Positions 1 to 6,299 of a stretch of DNA of 10,134 bases are shown here, piece after piece. Positions within the stretch are counted from its first letter, which is position 1. Every line of letters starts with the position of its first letter. This DNA is from Bacillota bacterium (GTDB taxonomy: Bacteria; Bacillota; Negativicutes; Sporomusales; UBA7701). The stretch spans positions 1-10,134 of the forward strand of contig JAEZLU010000241.1 in the NCBI GenBank assembly GCA_023415075.1, written 5' to 3'. Below the pieces are notes generated by a model. That model saw nothing but the letters and a program-made list of their open reading frames with translations. It was not told the DNA's origin and did not search any database. The position numbers and the translations under genes are program-made.

Positions 1-2079
1 GTGGTTGTCGAGGAAATCGCCCCTTACTGGAAGGGCAAGACCTTCCACGAGAATCTGACCAAGGCGCTGCCGAAAGAAACGCTAAAGCTGACCTACGATC
101 CGAACGACCCGCTGAAGTCGCGGTTCATCGTCAACGAGACGGCATCCTTCCGGTCCTCGATCCAGTGGGTCCACGACTATGAGAAGGTGCTGAAAAAAGG
201 CTTTAAAGGCATAAAGGAAGAGGCCCAGGCCAAGCTGGCCGCCCTCGACCCGCTTAGCCCTGTCGACAACATGGAGAAGGCCCCCTTCCTGCAAGCCATC
301 ATCCTGATTTGCGACGCGATGGTGATATGGGCCCGGCGGCATTCCGAGCTGGCGATGGAAAAAGCCAAGGCCGAAAAGAACCCCAAGCGCAAAAAAGAGC
401 TGCTCCAGATCGCCGAGATCTGCGCCTGGGTGCCTGAGAATCCGGCCCGCAACTTCCGGGAGGCCGTGCAGGCCCAGTGGTTCGTCCAGATGTTTTCCCG
501 CCTTGAGCAAAAGACCGGGACGATAATCTCCAACGGCCGGATGGACCAATATTTCTACCCGTACTACAAGCAAGATATCGAAGCCGGCGTGCTCACCGAC
601 GAGCAGGTGCTGGAAATCATGGAGTGCATGTGGGTCGGTATGGCCCAGTTTATCGACCTGTACATCTCGCCGACCGGCGGCGCCTTCAACGAAGGCTACG
701 CCCACTGGGAAGCCGTTACCATTGGCGGCCAGACCCCCGATGGCCGCGACGCCACCAACGAGCTCACCTATCTTTTCCTGCAGTCCAAGCGGGAGTTTCC
801 GCTCCATTACCCCGATCTGGCGGCGCGGATTCACGGTCGCGCACCGGCCCGCTACCTCTACGAAGTGGCCGAGACCATCAAGGAAGGCTCGGGTTTCCCG
901 AAGCTGATAAACGATGAGGAAGTAGTGCCGCTGCTGCTGGCGAAAGGAGCCCAGTTCGGCGAAGCCTACGACTACGCCGTTTCCGGTTGCGCCGAGTGCC
1001 GTATGCCCAACCGTGACACGTACACCAGCCCCTGCGCCTACATCAATTTCCCGGCGGCCCTGGAAATGACTATGTACAACGGCAAGATGTTGCTCCACGG
1101 TGACGAGGTCATCGGTCTGGAAACCGGTGACCCCTGCAGCTTCAAAACCTGGGAAGAGTTCTGGCAAGCCTACCTGGCCCAGCATCTAAATTTCCTTAAG
1201 AATGCCTTTGTCCAGCAGCATGTCATCATCAACCTCAGGGCCAAGCATTTTGCCTGGCCACTGGGCTCGGCCCTCCACGACCTGTGCATGAAGGAATGCA
1301 AGGATATCCATACACCGGTTATCGAAGGCGGCATTGACCTTGGCTACTTCGAGTTCATGGGCTACGGCACGCTGGTCGACTCTCTGGCCGCTATCAAGAA
1401 ACTGGTATTCGAGGATAAGAAACTGACCATGGTCCAGCTTATCAAGGCCATGAAAGCCAACTTCGAGGGCAACGAAGTCGTCCGCCAGTTGGTGGCCAAT
1501 GCGCCCAAGTACGGCAACAACGACCCGTACGCCGATGAGATCGCCAAAGAGCTTGATGAAGTATGCCTTAAATTCACCCGTAAATACTCGAAGGAGCTCG
1601 GCGTTAACCTCGACCTGCGCTACGTGCCGTTCACTTCCCATGTACCTTTCGGTAAGGTCGTAAGCGCAACCCCCAACGGCCGCAAAGCCTACACGCCGCT
1701 GTCGGACGGCTCCTCGGCCTCTCAGGGCGCCGATGCCAATGGCCCGACCGCTATCCTGCTGTCCAACTATGCTTCGAAAAACTACGATTTCCGCGAGCGG
1801 GCCGCCCGTCTGCTCAACATCAAGTTCACCCCCGCCTGCGTGGCCGGCGAAGAGGGAACCGAAAAACTGGTTTCCTTCATCAAGAGCTGGTGCGACCTCA
1901 AATTGTGGCACATCCAGTTCAACGTAATCAATAAAGAAACGCTGCTGGCCGCCAAGAAGGACCCTGACAAGTACCGGGGCCTCATCGTGAGGATTGCTGG
2001 CTACAGCGCCTACTTCACCGATCTGTCACCTGACCTGCAGGACGACCTGATCGCCCGTACCGAGCACGCCGCCATCTAG
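1..2079 (+). CDS. islA: Glycyl radical enzyme, isethionate sulfite-lyase-like (5' partial)
   Basis: This is the C-terminal 692 residues of a GRE; the frame is open at the window edge, so the GTG at base 1 is probably an internal Val codon. Seen: the thiyl-radical loop VSGCAEC with catalytic Cys330 and Glu332, and the glycyl radical loop RIAGYSAYF with Gly667, 26 residues before the stop. The family links these two sites in a ten-stranded barrel. Published isethionate sulfite-lyases are, as I recall, 830 residues with R189, Q193, W374, C468, E470, R678, F682 and G805. A constant offset of 138 puts all of these on identical residues here (R51, Q55, W236, C330, E332, R540, F544, G667) and predicts exactly 138 missing residues. 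R51, Q55 and R540 would hold the sulfonate. Inferred reaction: isethionate to acetaldehyde plus sulfite inside the compartment. The aldehyde dehydrogenase and PduL downstream fit an aldehyde product. The related dihydroxypropanesulfonate lyase (HpsG) is the main alternative. GRE membership is near certain; the substrate is less so. Confidence 0.8.
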   Translation: MVVEEIAPYWKGKTFHENLTKALPKETLKLTYDPNDPLKSRFIVNETASFRSSIQWVHDYEKVLKKGFKGIKEEAQAKLAALDPLSPVDNMEKAPFLQAIILICDAMVIWARRHSELAMEKAKAEKNPKRKKELLQIAEICAWVPENPARNFREAVQAQWFVQMFSRLEQKTGTIISNGRMDQYFYPYYKQDIEAGVLTDEQVLEIMECMWVGMAQFIDLYISPTGGAFNEGYAHWEAVTIGGQTPDGRDATNELTYLFLQSKREFPLHYPDLAARIHGRAPARYLYEVAETIKEGSGFPKLINDEEVVPLLLAKGAQFGEAYDYAVSGCAECRMPNRDTYTSPCAYINFPAALEMTMYNGKMLLHGDEVIGLETGDPCSFKTWEEFWQAYLAQHLNFLKNAFVQQHVIINLRAKHFAWPLGSALHDLCMKECKDIHTPVIEGGIDLGYFEFMGYGTLVDSLAAIKKLVFEDKKLTMVQLIKAMKANFEGNEVVRQLVANAPKYGNNDPYADEIAKELDEVCLKFTRKYSKELGVNLDLRYVPFTSHVPFGKVVSATPNGRKAYTPLSDGSSASQGADANGPTAILLSNYASKNYDFRERAARLLNIKFTPACVAGEEGTEKLVSFIKSWCDLKLWHIQFNVINKETLLAAKKDPDKYRGLIVRIAGYSAYFTDLSPDLQDDLIARTEHAAI

Positions 2080-2093
2080 CGCTGCCATGGCGA

Positions 2094-2150
2094 TGTAAGT
2101 CCCGCTTTTGGGCCGCTGACTACCGGGGCGGGACTTACACGCTTTTTTTT
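2094..2150 (+). terminator. Intergenic hairpin with T-tract between GRE and activase
   Basis: The arms TGTAAGTCCCGC (2094-2105) and GCGGGACTTACA (2128-2139) are perfect 12-bp complements around a 22-base loop. Three bases later comes an uninterrupted run of eight T (2143-2150). This is the form of a factor-independent terminator, with a loop larger than usual. The activase ribosome site AGGAGG starts directly after the T run. It would let most transcripts end after the GRE, leaving the activase and shell genes at lower level. Partial read-through is inferred because no separate promoter is evident before the activase. Confidence 0.7.
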
Positions 2151-2161
2151 AGGAGGAAGCA

Positions 2162-3091
2162 ATGACCGCACAATCTGGAGCTGGACAACCGCCTAAAGGC
2201 CTGATATTTAACATCCAGCGCTACTCCGTCCATGACGGTCCGGGTATCCGCACGATTGTATTCTTGAAGGGGTGTCCGTTGGCTTGCCGCTGGTGCAGTA
2301 ACCCCGAGTCCCAGATGTGCGCTCCCGAGCTGGCGCTCAACGCCACCAAGTGTATCGGCGACGCCGACTGCGGCCTGTGTCGGCAGGCCTGCCCGCAGGA
2401 AGCGGTCAAGCCGGCCGCCGACGGTAAGATAGAAATCGACCGGCTAAAGTGCGTCAGCTGCTTTGCCTGCGTAGACGCCTGTCCGGCGAAGGCCCTGCAT
2501 ATTTTCGGGAAAACGATGACGATTGATGAGGTGCTCAGAGCAGCTGAGGCTGATGGCGTTTTTTACGGCCGCTCGGGCGGCGGCATCACCCTGTCAGGCG
2601 GCGAACCGCTGGCCCAGGGGGCTTTTACGGTAGCCCTCCTGAAGGAGGCCAGACGCCGGCGGATGAACACCGCCATGGAGACCTGCGGGATGGGTGACTG
2701 GGCGGTGCTGGCCGAAGCCGCCAAGTACCTGAATACAATTCTCTTTGACATAAAAACCATGAATGCCGACAAGCACAAAGAGTATACAGGCGTCGGCAAC
2801 GACACCATACTGGCCAACTTCGCCAGGCTTTGTGAAGAGTTCCCGCACCTGCCGAAGCTTGTGCGGACACCGGTCGTTCCCGGGTTTAACGACAGCGAGG
2901 AAGACATCGCTGCCATTAGCGGTTTCCTTGCCGACAAAGCCAATGTCGACTACGAGCTGTTGGCCTACCACCGGATGGGCCAGCCCAAGTACCGGTACTT
3001 GGGCCGCGATTACCGGCTGGGCGACAGCAAGCTTGACGACGACTGGTTCAAATCTCTCAAGCAAATAGCGAAAGAGCGGCTAGGGAAATAG
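2162..3091 (+). CDS. islB: Glycyl radical enzyme activase (radical SAM)
   Basis: This protein installs the glycyl radical on the partner GRE by reductive cleavage of S-adenosylmethionine. The 309 residues show the radical-SAM cluster motif CxxxCxxC (C38, C42, C45). An inserted ferredoxin-like domain follows with two four-cysteine sets (C64/C70/C73/C77 and C97/C100/C103/C107), each ending in CP, predicting two extra [4Fe-4S] clusters. The SAM-binding GGE motif (ITLSGGEPL) follows. This three-cluster layout is typical of activases for non-PFL GREs, while PFL activase lacks the insert. The ATG is set by AGGAGG at 2151-2156, five bases upstream. It lies 82 bases after the GRE and behind the hairpin/T-tract, as expected for a catalyst needed in low amounts. 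The islB name rests on the assignment of the neighbouring GRE. Confidence 0.9.
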   Translation: MTAQSGAGQPPKGLIFNIQRYSVHDGPGIRTIVFLKGCPLACRWCSNPESQMCAPELALNATKCIGDADCGLCRQACPQEAVKPAADGKIEIDRLKCVSCFACVDACPAKALHIFGKTMTIDEVLRAAEADGVFYGRSGGGITLSGGEPLAQGAFTVALLKEARRRRMNTAMETCGMGDWAVLAEAAKYLNTILFDIKTMNADKHKEYTGVGNDTILANFARLCEEFPHLPKLVRTPVVPGFNDSEEDIAAISGFLADKANVDYELLAYHRMGQPKYRYLGRDYRLGDSKLDDDWFKSLKQIAKERLGK

Positions 3092-3099
3092 CAAGGCCT

Positions 3100-3123
3100 G
3101 GGTTGCTCAACCCGAAGGAGGAG
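3100..3123 (+). promoter_or_regulatory. Small hairpin and strong ribosome site before the amidohydrolase-like gene
   Basis: GGGTT and AACCC (3100-3104, 3109-3113) can form a 5-bp stem with a 4-base loop. It is followed at once by AAGGAGGAG (3115-3123), a strong Shine-Dalgarno sequence four bases before the ATG at 3128. There is no T-tract, so I do not call a terminator. The hairpin may only keep the ribosome site exposed. Confidence 0.4.
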
Positions 3124-3127
3124 CTTC

Positions 3128-4060
3128 ATGAAAATAATCGACTTTCGTTTCCGGCCGAACACGGCCGCCGTTCTCGATGGCATCGCCAACAACACGGCCT
3201 TCAAGGGTCTGTGCGCAGCGATCGACTTTACCAAGATGAAGCCGCAGACCCTAGACGAGGTGGTGGCTGAGCTCGAGCGCCACAATGTCATCAAGGCGGT
3301 GATAACCGGCCGGGACTGCGAGACGACCTACGCTTCCAAAGCCAATAACGGCAGCGTGGCCGAGTTTGTCGGCAAATTTCCCGACAAGTTTATCGGCTAC
3401 TGGGGCCTCGATCCCCATAAAGGCATGCGGGCGGTGTACGAACTGAAAAAAGCGGTTGAAGAACAGGGCTTCAAGGGGGCGGCGATCGATCCTTATCTGG
3501 CTCAGATCTACGTGAATGACGCCAAATACTATCCGCTGTACGCCAAATGCTGCGAGCTCGACGTGCCGCTCGTCATCACCACCGGGCCGGCGACCCTTGT
3601 GCCCAACGCGGTTATCGACCACGTCGCGCCCCGCTATATCGATTTTGTGGCCCGCGACTTTCCTGAGCTGAAAATCGTCGTCAGCCACGGCGGCTATCCG
3701 TGGGTCAACGAGATGATAATTGTCGCCCAGCGTAACGAGAATGTTTATTTGGAACTGTCGGAGTACGAGTTCTTCCCGATGTCGGAAGCCTACATCCACG
3801 CCATCAACACCATCATCAGCGATAAAGTGATGTACGCCAGCGCCCATCCGTTCGTCGACTTCAGAGACGCGCTGCGCAACTATGACAAGCTGCCTTTCAA
3901 GCCCGAGGTCCGGGAAAAGGTCATGTACAAAAACGCCGCCCGCCTGCTGGGGCTGGAAGTAAAAGAAGCAGTAAGCGGCGGCAAAGAGCAACTTGAGACT
4001 ATCATTATCGAGACGGTCATGAAGGAGCTTGCCAAGCGCGGGGTGGTCGGCGCCCGTTAG
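3128..4060 (+). CDS. Amidohydrolase-fold (Amidohydro_2-like) protein with degenerate metal site
   Basis: The 310 residues fit a TIM-barrel protein of the Amidohydro_2/COG2159 group: an IDF start strand, an FKGAAIDP strand, VVSHGGYPW around His187, and a C-terminal YKNAARLLGL segment typical of the family end (family norm: NAxRLxGL). The family usually binds metal through a DxHxH on strand 1, a His on strand 5, a His on strand 6 and an Asp on strand 8. Here strand 1 reads DFRFR (R7 and R9), strand 5 reads VITTG (T151/T152), strand 8 reads SAHP (A239 in place of Asp), and only H187 is kept. It may therefore be non-catalytic, use another chemistry, or belong to a subfamily with arginines at strand 1. 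It sits inside the BMC operon, 36 bases after the activase and before the vertex gene, so a role linked to the compartment is likely but unknown. No compartment-targeting helix is obvious; the last 35 residues are helical and charged. Fold assignment is good; function is not assigned. Confidence 0.75.
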   Translation: MKIIDFRFRPNTAAVLDGIANNTAFKGLCAAIDFTKMKPQTLDEVVAELERHNVIKAVITGRDCETTYASKANNGSVAEFVGKFPDKFIGYWGLDPHKGMRAVYELKKAVEEQGFKGAAIDPYLAQIYVNDAKYYPLYAKCCELDVPLVITTGPATLVPNAVIDHVAPRYIDFVARDFPELKIVVSHGGYPWVNEMIIVAQRNENVYLELSEYEFFPMSEAYIHAINTIISDKVMYASAHPFVDFRDALRNYDKLPFKPEVREKVMYKNAARLLGLEVKEAVSGGKEQLETIIIETVMKELAKRGVVGAR

Positions 4061-4076
4061 CAGGCGGCGCCAACCA
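4044..4076 (+). promoter_or_regulatory. Hairpin spanning the amidohydrolase-like stop codon
   Basis: TGGTCGGCGCC (4044-4054) and GGCGCCAACCA (4066-4076) pair over ten positions with one C/A mismatch, leaving an 11-base loop that contains the TAG stop. No T run follows, so termination is unlikely. An mRNA-processing or stabilising element between the enzyme part and the shell part of the operon is possible. This is structure seen in the sequence only; the role is a guess. Confidence 0.35.
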
Positions 4077-4102
4077 AAGATACTGGAAAGGGGGGGCGGA
4101 AG

Positions 4103-4384
4103 GTGCGGATAGGCAAGGTTATCGATAACGTCTGGGCAACCCGTAAGGATGACGCGCTGGTTGGGGTTAAGCTGATGATCGTCCAGCTTTATGACCGGGC
4201 GCGGGGTGAGGAAGGGGCCTTGATTGTGGCTGCCGATCTCATTGGCGCCGGTATCGGCGAAAAGGTCCTCGTGACCGAGGGCAGTTCGGCCCGACAGATG
4301 GGAAACCTCGACTGTTCCCCAATTGACGCCATCATTGTCGGCATAATAGACGCCGAAAAGAAAACCCCCGGAGGGGTAGGTTAG
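4103..4384 (+). CDS. eutN: BMC vertex protein, EutN/CcmL/PduN family (BMC-P)
   Basis: This is the pentameric shell protein that caps the vertices of the icosahedral compartment. The 93 residues match the usual family length. Seen: the start MRIGKVIDNVWATRK, the strand LVGVKLMIVQ, the turn GAGIGEKVLVTEGSSAR and the closing strand PIDAIIVGIID, all characteristic of the EutN/CcmL fold. Translation starts at GTG 4103, five to six bases after a G-rich ribosome site (seven Gs at 4090-4096 followed by CGGAAG). The stop is one base before the ATG of the PduS-like gene, so the two are translationally coupled. It is the only vertex gene in the window, and a shell cannot close without one. Confidence 0.93.
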   Translation: MRIGKVIDNVWATRKDDALVGVKLMIVQLYDRARGEEGALIVAADLIGAGIGEKVLVTEGSSARQMGNLDCSPIDAIIVGIIDAEKKTPGGVG

Positions 4385-4385
4385 G

Positions 4386-5720
4386 ATGCGCGACAGCATT
4401 ATTGTCAAGATCAGGGAGGCGGGGGTCGTCGGTGCCGGCGGCGCCGGATTTCCGACTCATGTCAAAGTGGCGGCAAACGCCGACACGGTAATTGTCAACG
4501 GTGCCGAGTGCGAACCGCTTCTCCGGGTTGATCAGCAGCTTATGGAAATGAGCGCAACCAAAGTTGTCAAGGGTCTGGCCGCCGTTATCGAGGCTACCGG
4601 CGCCGCCGAAGGGGTTATTGCTCTCAAAGGCAAGCATCACGCAGCCATCGCCGCCTTGGGGGCGGCTATTGGCAAGAACATGCGCCTTAGCATTCTTGGA
4701 GACTTCTATCCGGCCGGTGACGAGCATGTGCTTGTCCATGAAGCCGTTGGCCGACTGGTCCCCCAGGGGGCTATTCCCATCAGTGTCGGCTGTGTCGTAA
4801 CTAATGTGGAAACCCTCATTAATGTTGCTGACGCCCTCGAAGGGGCGGCGGTGACTCACAGCTATGTAACGGTTGCCGGCGAAATAGCCCAGCCTGTAAC
4901 CCTGAGGCTGCCTATCGGTACGGCGGTCGCCGACGCGCTGGCGCTGGCGGGAGTCGAAAGGCTCGACGGCCTACGGGTGCTTGACGGCGGACCGATGATG
5001 GGCCGACTGGTCGGCGACCTTCGCCAGCCTATCACCAAAACAACCAAAGGTCTGATAGTTTTGCCGGAGCGGCATCAGCTCATCGTCAAACGGACCTTGC
5101 CGGTCGAAATACTTCTTAAACGGGCGCATGCGGCCTGCATGCAGTGCCGCTACTGCACCGATCTGTGCCCCCGCTACCTTCTCGGTCACCGGCTGGAGCC
5201 GCATAAAATCATGCGCGGCATAAAGCACATCCATGGTCAGGAGTCGCTGTTGAAGATGGCGCTGGCCTGCTCGGAGTGCGGCGTCTGCGAACAGTACGCC
5301 TGCTCGATCGGTCTGTCGCCGCGGACGATAAACGCCGCGCTGAAGCAGGCGTTGGCCAAACAGGGGCTGAAAGCCGACCCTCCGGCCGCCGACCAACGCT
5401 GCGACCGGATGCAGGCCGAGCGGAAGATACCGGTAAAGCGCCTTATAGCCAGAACCGGCCTTGGCGGCTACGACCGCCCGGCGCCTATCGACGAGCGCGC
5501 GGTCAGTGTTAAGCAGGTAGAGCTTCTCCTGAAGCAGCATGTTGGCGCTCCCGGCCTGCCGGTAGTCGAAGCCGGCCAAACGGTGCGCCAGGGCGACCTG
5601 GTGGCCCGCATACCGGACGGGGGACTCGGAGCCAACATCCACGCCAGCATCGCCGGCGTGGTGACCGTGGTCGCCGACCGAATTGTGATAACAGCACCGG
5701 AAGGGGGGGGCGGCAGATGA
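4386..5720 (+). CDS. pduS: PduS-like RnfC-type flavin/Fe-S electron-transfer protein
   Basis: PduS proteins are BMC-associated flavin and iron-sulfur oxidoreductases related to RnfC and the Nqo1-type NADH-binding subunit. Seen in 444 residues: the glycine-rich nucleotide/flavin loop GAGGAGFPTHVK (16-27), the NGAECEPLL motif, and two cysteine sets, C251/C254/C257/C261 (CxxCxxCxxxCP) and C295/C298/C301/C306, predicting two [4Fe-4S] clusters. A C-terminal lipoyl-like/RnfC barrel follows (GQTVRQGDLVA...IHASIAGVV). Known homologues reduce cobalamin in the propanediol compartment, but no B12 enzyme is present here. A role in reoxidising NADH made by the aldehyde dehydrogenase is therefore inferred. 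The stop overlaps the PduT-like start (ATGA), as expected for partners; PduS is reported to bind PduT in the Pdu system. The C-terminus is encoded by an eight-G run (5703-5710). Confidence 0.92.
   Translation: MRDSIIVKIREAGVVGAGGAGFPTHVKVAANADTVIVNGAECEPLLRVDQQLMEMSATKVVKGLAAVIEATGAAEGVIALKGKHHAAIAALGAAIGKNMRLSILGDFYPAGDEHVLVHEAVGRLVPQGAIPISVGCVVTNVETLINVADALEGAAVTHSYVTVAGEIAQPVTLRLPIGTAVADALALAGVERLDGLRVLDGGPMMGRLVGDLRQPITKTTKGLIVLPERHQLIVKRTLPVEILLKRAHAACMQCRYCTDLCPRYLLGHRLEPHKIMRGIKHIHGQESLLKMALACSECGVCEQYACSIGLSPRTINAALKQALAKQGLKADPPAADQRCDRMQAERKIPVKRLIARTGLGGYDRPAPIDERAVSVKQVELLLKQHVGAPGLPVVEAGQTVRQGDLVARIPDGGLGANIHASIAGVVTVVADRIVITAPEGGGGR
5703..5720 (+). promoter_or_regulatory. G8 tract, ribosome site and ATGA overlap at the PduS/PduT junction
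   Basis: Eight consecutive Gs (5703-5710) lie six bases before the PduT-like ATG (5717). They can serve as its Shine-Dalgarno by pairing with the CCUCC of 16S rRNA. The ATG overlaps the PduS TGA as ATGA. The G run is also slippery: a -1 shift there reads CGG CAG ATG and continues in frame through the PduT-like gene, which would give a fused protein. The overlap and frame relation are seen; use of the slip is speculative. Confidence 0.5.
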
Positions 5721-6265
5721 TTAGGGCCATTGGTTTTGTTGAGTTCACTAGTATCGCCAGGGGGATTGAGGCCGCCGACGCCATGGTGAAAGCGGCTCAT
5801 GTTGAACTGCTGGAGGCGAAGCCTACCTGCTGCGGCAAGTATCTGGTTATGGTATGCGGCGAAGTGGCGGCTGTCCAGAGTGCGACCGACGCCGGCCGCA
5901 GCATCGGCGCCGACGCAGTAATCGACGATTTCGTCCTGCCCAATGTGCATCCTTCGGTTGTCGAAGCAATCAGGGGGGTTACGCCGGTGGCCGGTATCCA
6001 GTCACTAGGGGTCATCGAAGCCTTTTCGGTCGCTTCGCTTATCGTCGCCGCCGACACCGCGGCCAAAGCCGCAGCCGTTGATATAATCGAAATCAGGTGT
6101 GGAACCGGCATAGGCGGTAAATCTTTTGTCACCCTCACCGGCGACGTTTCTGCGGTGGCCGCCGCGGTCGAAACCGGCGCGGCCGGCGCCGCCGCCAAGG
6201 GGATGCTTGTGGACAAGGTCGTTATTCCTTCACCGCACGCCAGCCTCAAACAGTGTCTTATTTGA
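5717..6265 (+). CDS. pduT: PduT-like trimeric shell protein (BMC-T, tandem BMC domains)
   Basis: The 182 residues comprise two BMC domains in tandem (about 1-88 and 95-180). Each starts with the IGFVEF / LGVIEAFSVA type strand-helix and ends with VVIPSPH-like strands, so three chains form a pseudohexameric shell tile. In Salmonella and Citrobacter PduT a [4Fe-4S] cluster sits in the central pore on Cys38. Here Cys38 is at exactly that number, in PTCCGK, with a second cysteine at 39. This supports a redox-active pore that passes electrons across the shell. It overlaps the PduS-like gene by four bases and is translated from the G-rich site just upstream. With PduS it would connect the lumen and cytosol redox pools. 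Extra Cys39 is worth noting; its effect is unknown. Confidence 0.93.
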   Translation: MIRAIGFVEFTSIARGIEAADAMVKAAHVELLEAKPTCCGKYLVMVCGEVAAVQSATDAGRSIGADAVIDDFVLPNVHPSVVEAIRGVTPVAGIQSLGVIEAFSVASLIVAADTAAKAAAVDIIEIRCGTGIGGKSFVTLTGDVSAVAAAVETGAAGAAAKGMLVDKVVIPSPHASLKQCLI

Positions 6266-6282
6266 CCACTTTTTGCAGCTTA

Positions 6283-6293
6283 TAAGGAGGTGA
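6283..6293 (+). promoter_or_regulatory. Near-perfect Shine-Dalgarno for the EutQ-like gene
   Basis: TAAGGAGGTGA (6283-6293) is complementary along its whole length to the anti-Shine-Dalgarno end of 16S rRNA and lies six bases before the ATG at 6300. It fixes that start and predicts strong translation after a 34-base gap that has no other feature. Confidence 0.75.
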
Positions 6294-6299
6294 AGGATA

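Noticed and set aside
82..1185. Long antisense open frame (367 codons) opposite the GRE gene
   Set aside because: The translation is low-complexity and matches no family I recognise. It is the shadow of a GC-rich coding strand whose sense product is a clear GRE.
1..2079. GRE as pyruvate formate-lyase, choline TMA-lyase or B12-independent diol dehydratase
   Set aside because: Pyruvate formate-lyase has two adjacent catalytic cysteines and an activase without the ferredoxin insert. The GCAEC and RYVPF pocket with R51/Q55 fits the sulfite-lyase group better than the GCVE-type choline and diol enzymes.
3251..4408. Long antisense open frame (385 codons) opposite the amidohydrolase-like and vertex genes
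   Set aside because: It crosses two well-supported sense genes and the gap between them, with no recognisable motifs. A GC-rich codon-bias shadow.
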